Of a DNA stretch of 50,955 nt, positions 50,625 to 50,955 are shown one piece after another. The DNA comes from an uncultured Hungatella sp. (GTDB taxonomy: Bacteria > Bacillota > Clostridia > Lachnospirales > Lachnospiraceae): contig CAJTUV010000026.1 in NCBI GenBank assembly GCA_910579515.1, forward strand, positions 1 to 50,955, written 5' to 3'. Made by a program: the position numbers and the translations under genes. Positions within the stretch are counted from its first letter, which is position 1; every line of letters begins with the position of its first letter. The notes under the pieces were generated by a model that made no database searches, was not told the DNA's origin, and was given only the letters and a program-made list of their open reading frames with translations.

Positions 50625-50955
50625 GTAGGTTTACAATACATGTGTTACAACTGAATAATTAAAAAGACGGAAATACCGAATTCGTGTTATATTTTAATCG
50701 CCAAACCAAAATCTAACCGAAAAGAGGTATTCCCGCATGGCTAGTATAACACAAGATATGAGGTATCGTCTATCACTGATTAAATACGCTGAAAAATATG
50801 GAGTGACTAAAGCTGCCATAAAATATAAGACCAACCGGCAGTATATCTATCGTTGGAAACGCCGTTATGACGGCTCTATCGAGTCTCTGCGTGACCATTC
50901 TCGCAGACCACACCATCATCCTAACCAGCATACTCTGGAAGAGATCAAACTCATT
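50625..50955 (+). mobile_element. Insertion sequence, left part, cut by the window edge
   Basis: The region from about 50625 carries an AT-rich, TG-starting end (TGTAGGTTTACAATACATG) and leads into a transposase gene. The left inverted repeat cannot be checked because the right end is outside the window, so the boundary is a guess. Confidence 0.5.
50737..50955 (+). CDS. DDE transposase N-terminus (IS3/IS481 type), partial
   Basis: AAAAGAGG lies about 9 bases before the ATG at 50737. The 73 residues seen read MASITQDMRYRLSLIKYAEK..., then GVTKAAIKYKTNRQYIYRWKR and SIESLRDHSRRPHHHPNQHT: a helix-turn-helix of the type that binds IS ends, followed by the Arg/His-rich linker common in IS481-like transposases. 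The catalytic DDE domain is outside the window. Confidence 0.8.
   Translation, partial: MASITQDMRYRLSLIKYAEKYGVTKAAIKYKTNRQYIYRWKRRYDGSIESLRDHSRRPHHHPNQHTLEEIKLI

Noticed and set aside
1..50955. CRISPR array, tRNA or rRNA genes
   Set aside because: No regularly spaced repeats, no clover-leaf with CCA-adjacent T-loop and no rRNA sequence was seen by reading; the only repeats are those listed.

Overview
The window looks like a chromosomal segment of a spore-forming, anaerobic, Gram-positive Clostridia member, most likely Lachnospiraceae. Supporting features are the spoIIAA-spoIIAB-sigF operon run together with spoVA genes, a class III (anaerobic) ribonucleotide reductase, a T-box riboswitch on valS, a PPi-type phosphofructokinase and strong AGGAGG-type ribosome binding sites. 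Nearly all genes lie on the minus strand. The two edges carry mobile DNA: a conjugation-gene fragment on the left and an insertion-sequence transposase on the right.

Layout. 1-1473: a TraG/VirD4 coupling-protein fragment is joined directly to the 5' end of a type I restriction-modification hsdM gene, so both are broken. 1.6-5.1 kb: sporulation operon spoIIAA-spoIIAB-sigF-(54-aa membrane protein)-spoVAA-spoVAB-spoVAC, closed by a terminator with no spoVAD or spoVAE following. 5.2-8.8 kb: folC, a 45-aa ORF, a TPR membrane protein and an SGNH hydrolase. 8.8-14.5 kb: valS with its T-box leader, and nrdD with a C-terminal glutaredoxin-like domain and two NrdR boxes at its promoter. 14.5-17.6 kb: dut-TPR lipoprotein-hflX, and a divergent stand-alone receiver protein. 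17.6-20.5 kb: the copper operon csoR-copA, with a CopZ domain fused to the end of CopA behind its own internal ribosome binding site. 20.6-23.8 kb: a GltD-like flavoprotein (+) converging on recQ.

23.8-36.7 kb is the most unusual part. One long minus-strand operon encodes an AgrC-like sensor that has lost its phospho-acceptor helix, a VTC-domain protein, a DUF4956 membrane protein, a CotH-family kinase, a membrane-anchored glycoside-hydrolase-like protein with a CBM9-like tail, a HEAT-repeat membrane protein, a processive family 2 glycosyltransferase, a small DivIVA-like coiled-coil protein, a catalytically degenerate GGDEF-EAL protein and a second membrane-anchored barrel-like protein. A LytTR response regulator gene lies just upstream behind its own terminator. 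I read this as a candidate c-di-GMP-sensing machine that makes and exports a surface polysaccharide, with a VTC/CotH module that may modify it. That function is inference.

36.9-40.5 kb: operon nrdR-yqeG-aroE-aroK-aroQ, then efp. 40.5-42.6 kb: a SPL-type radical SAM protein and an Atg22/UMF1-type MFS transporter. 42.7-46.2 kb: an AT-rich accessory patch with a GNAT gene, a 190-bp nested palindrome that looks like a MITE, a nitrilase-family gene, a GNAT remnant in frame behind an XRE regulator, and a 0.4-kb empty stretch. 46.2-50.6 kb: YihY membrane protein, PPi-phosphofructokinase, M32 carboxypeptidase and a Nudix hydrolase. The window ends inside an IS transposase gene.

All calls come from reading the sequence and its translations. 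No database search or structure prediction was run.
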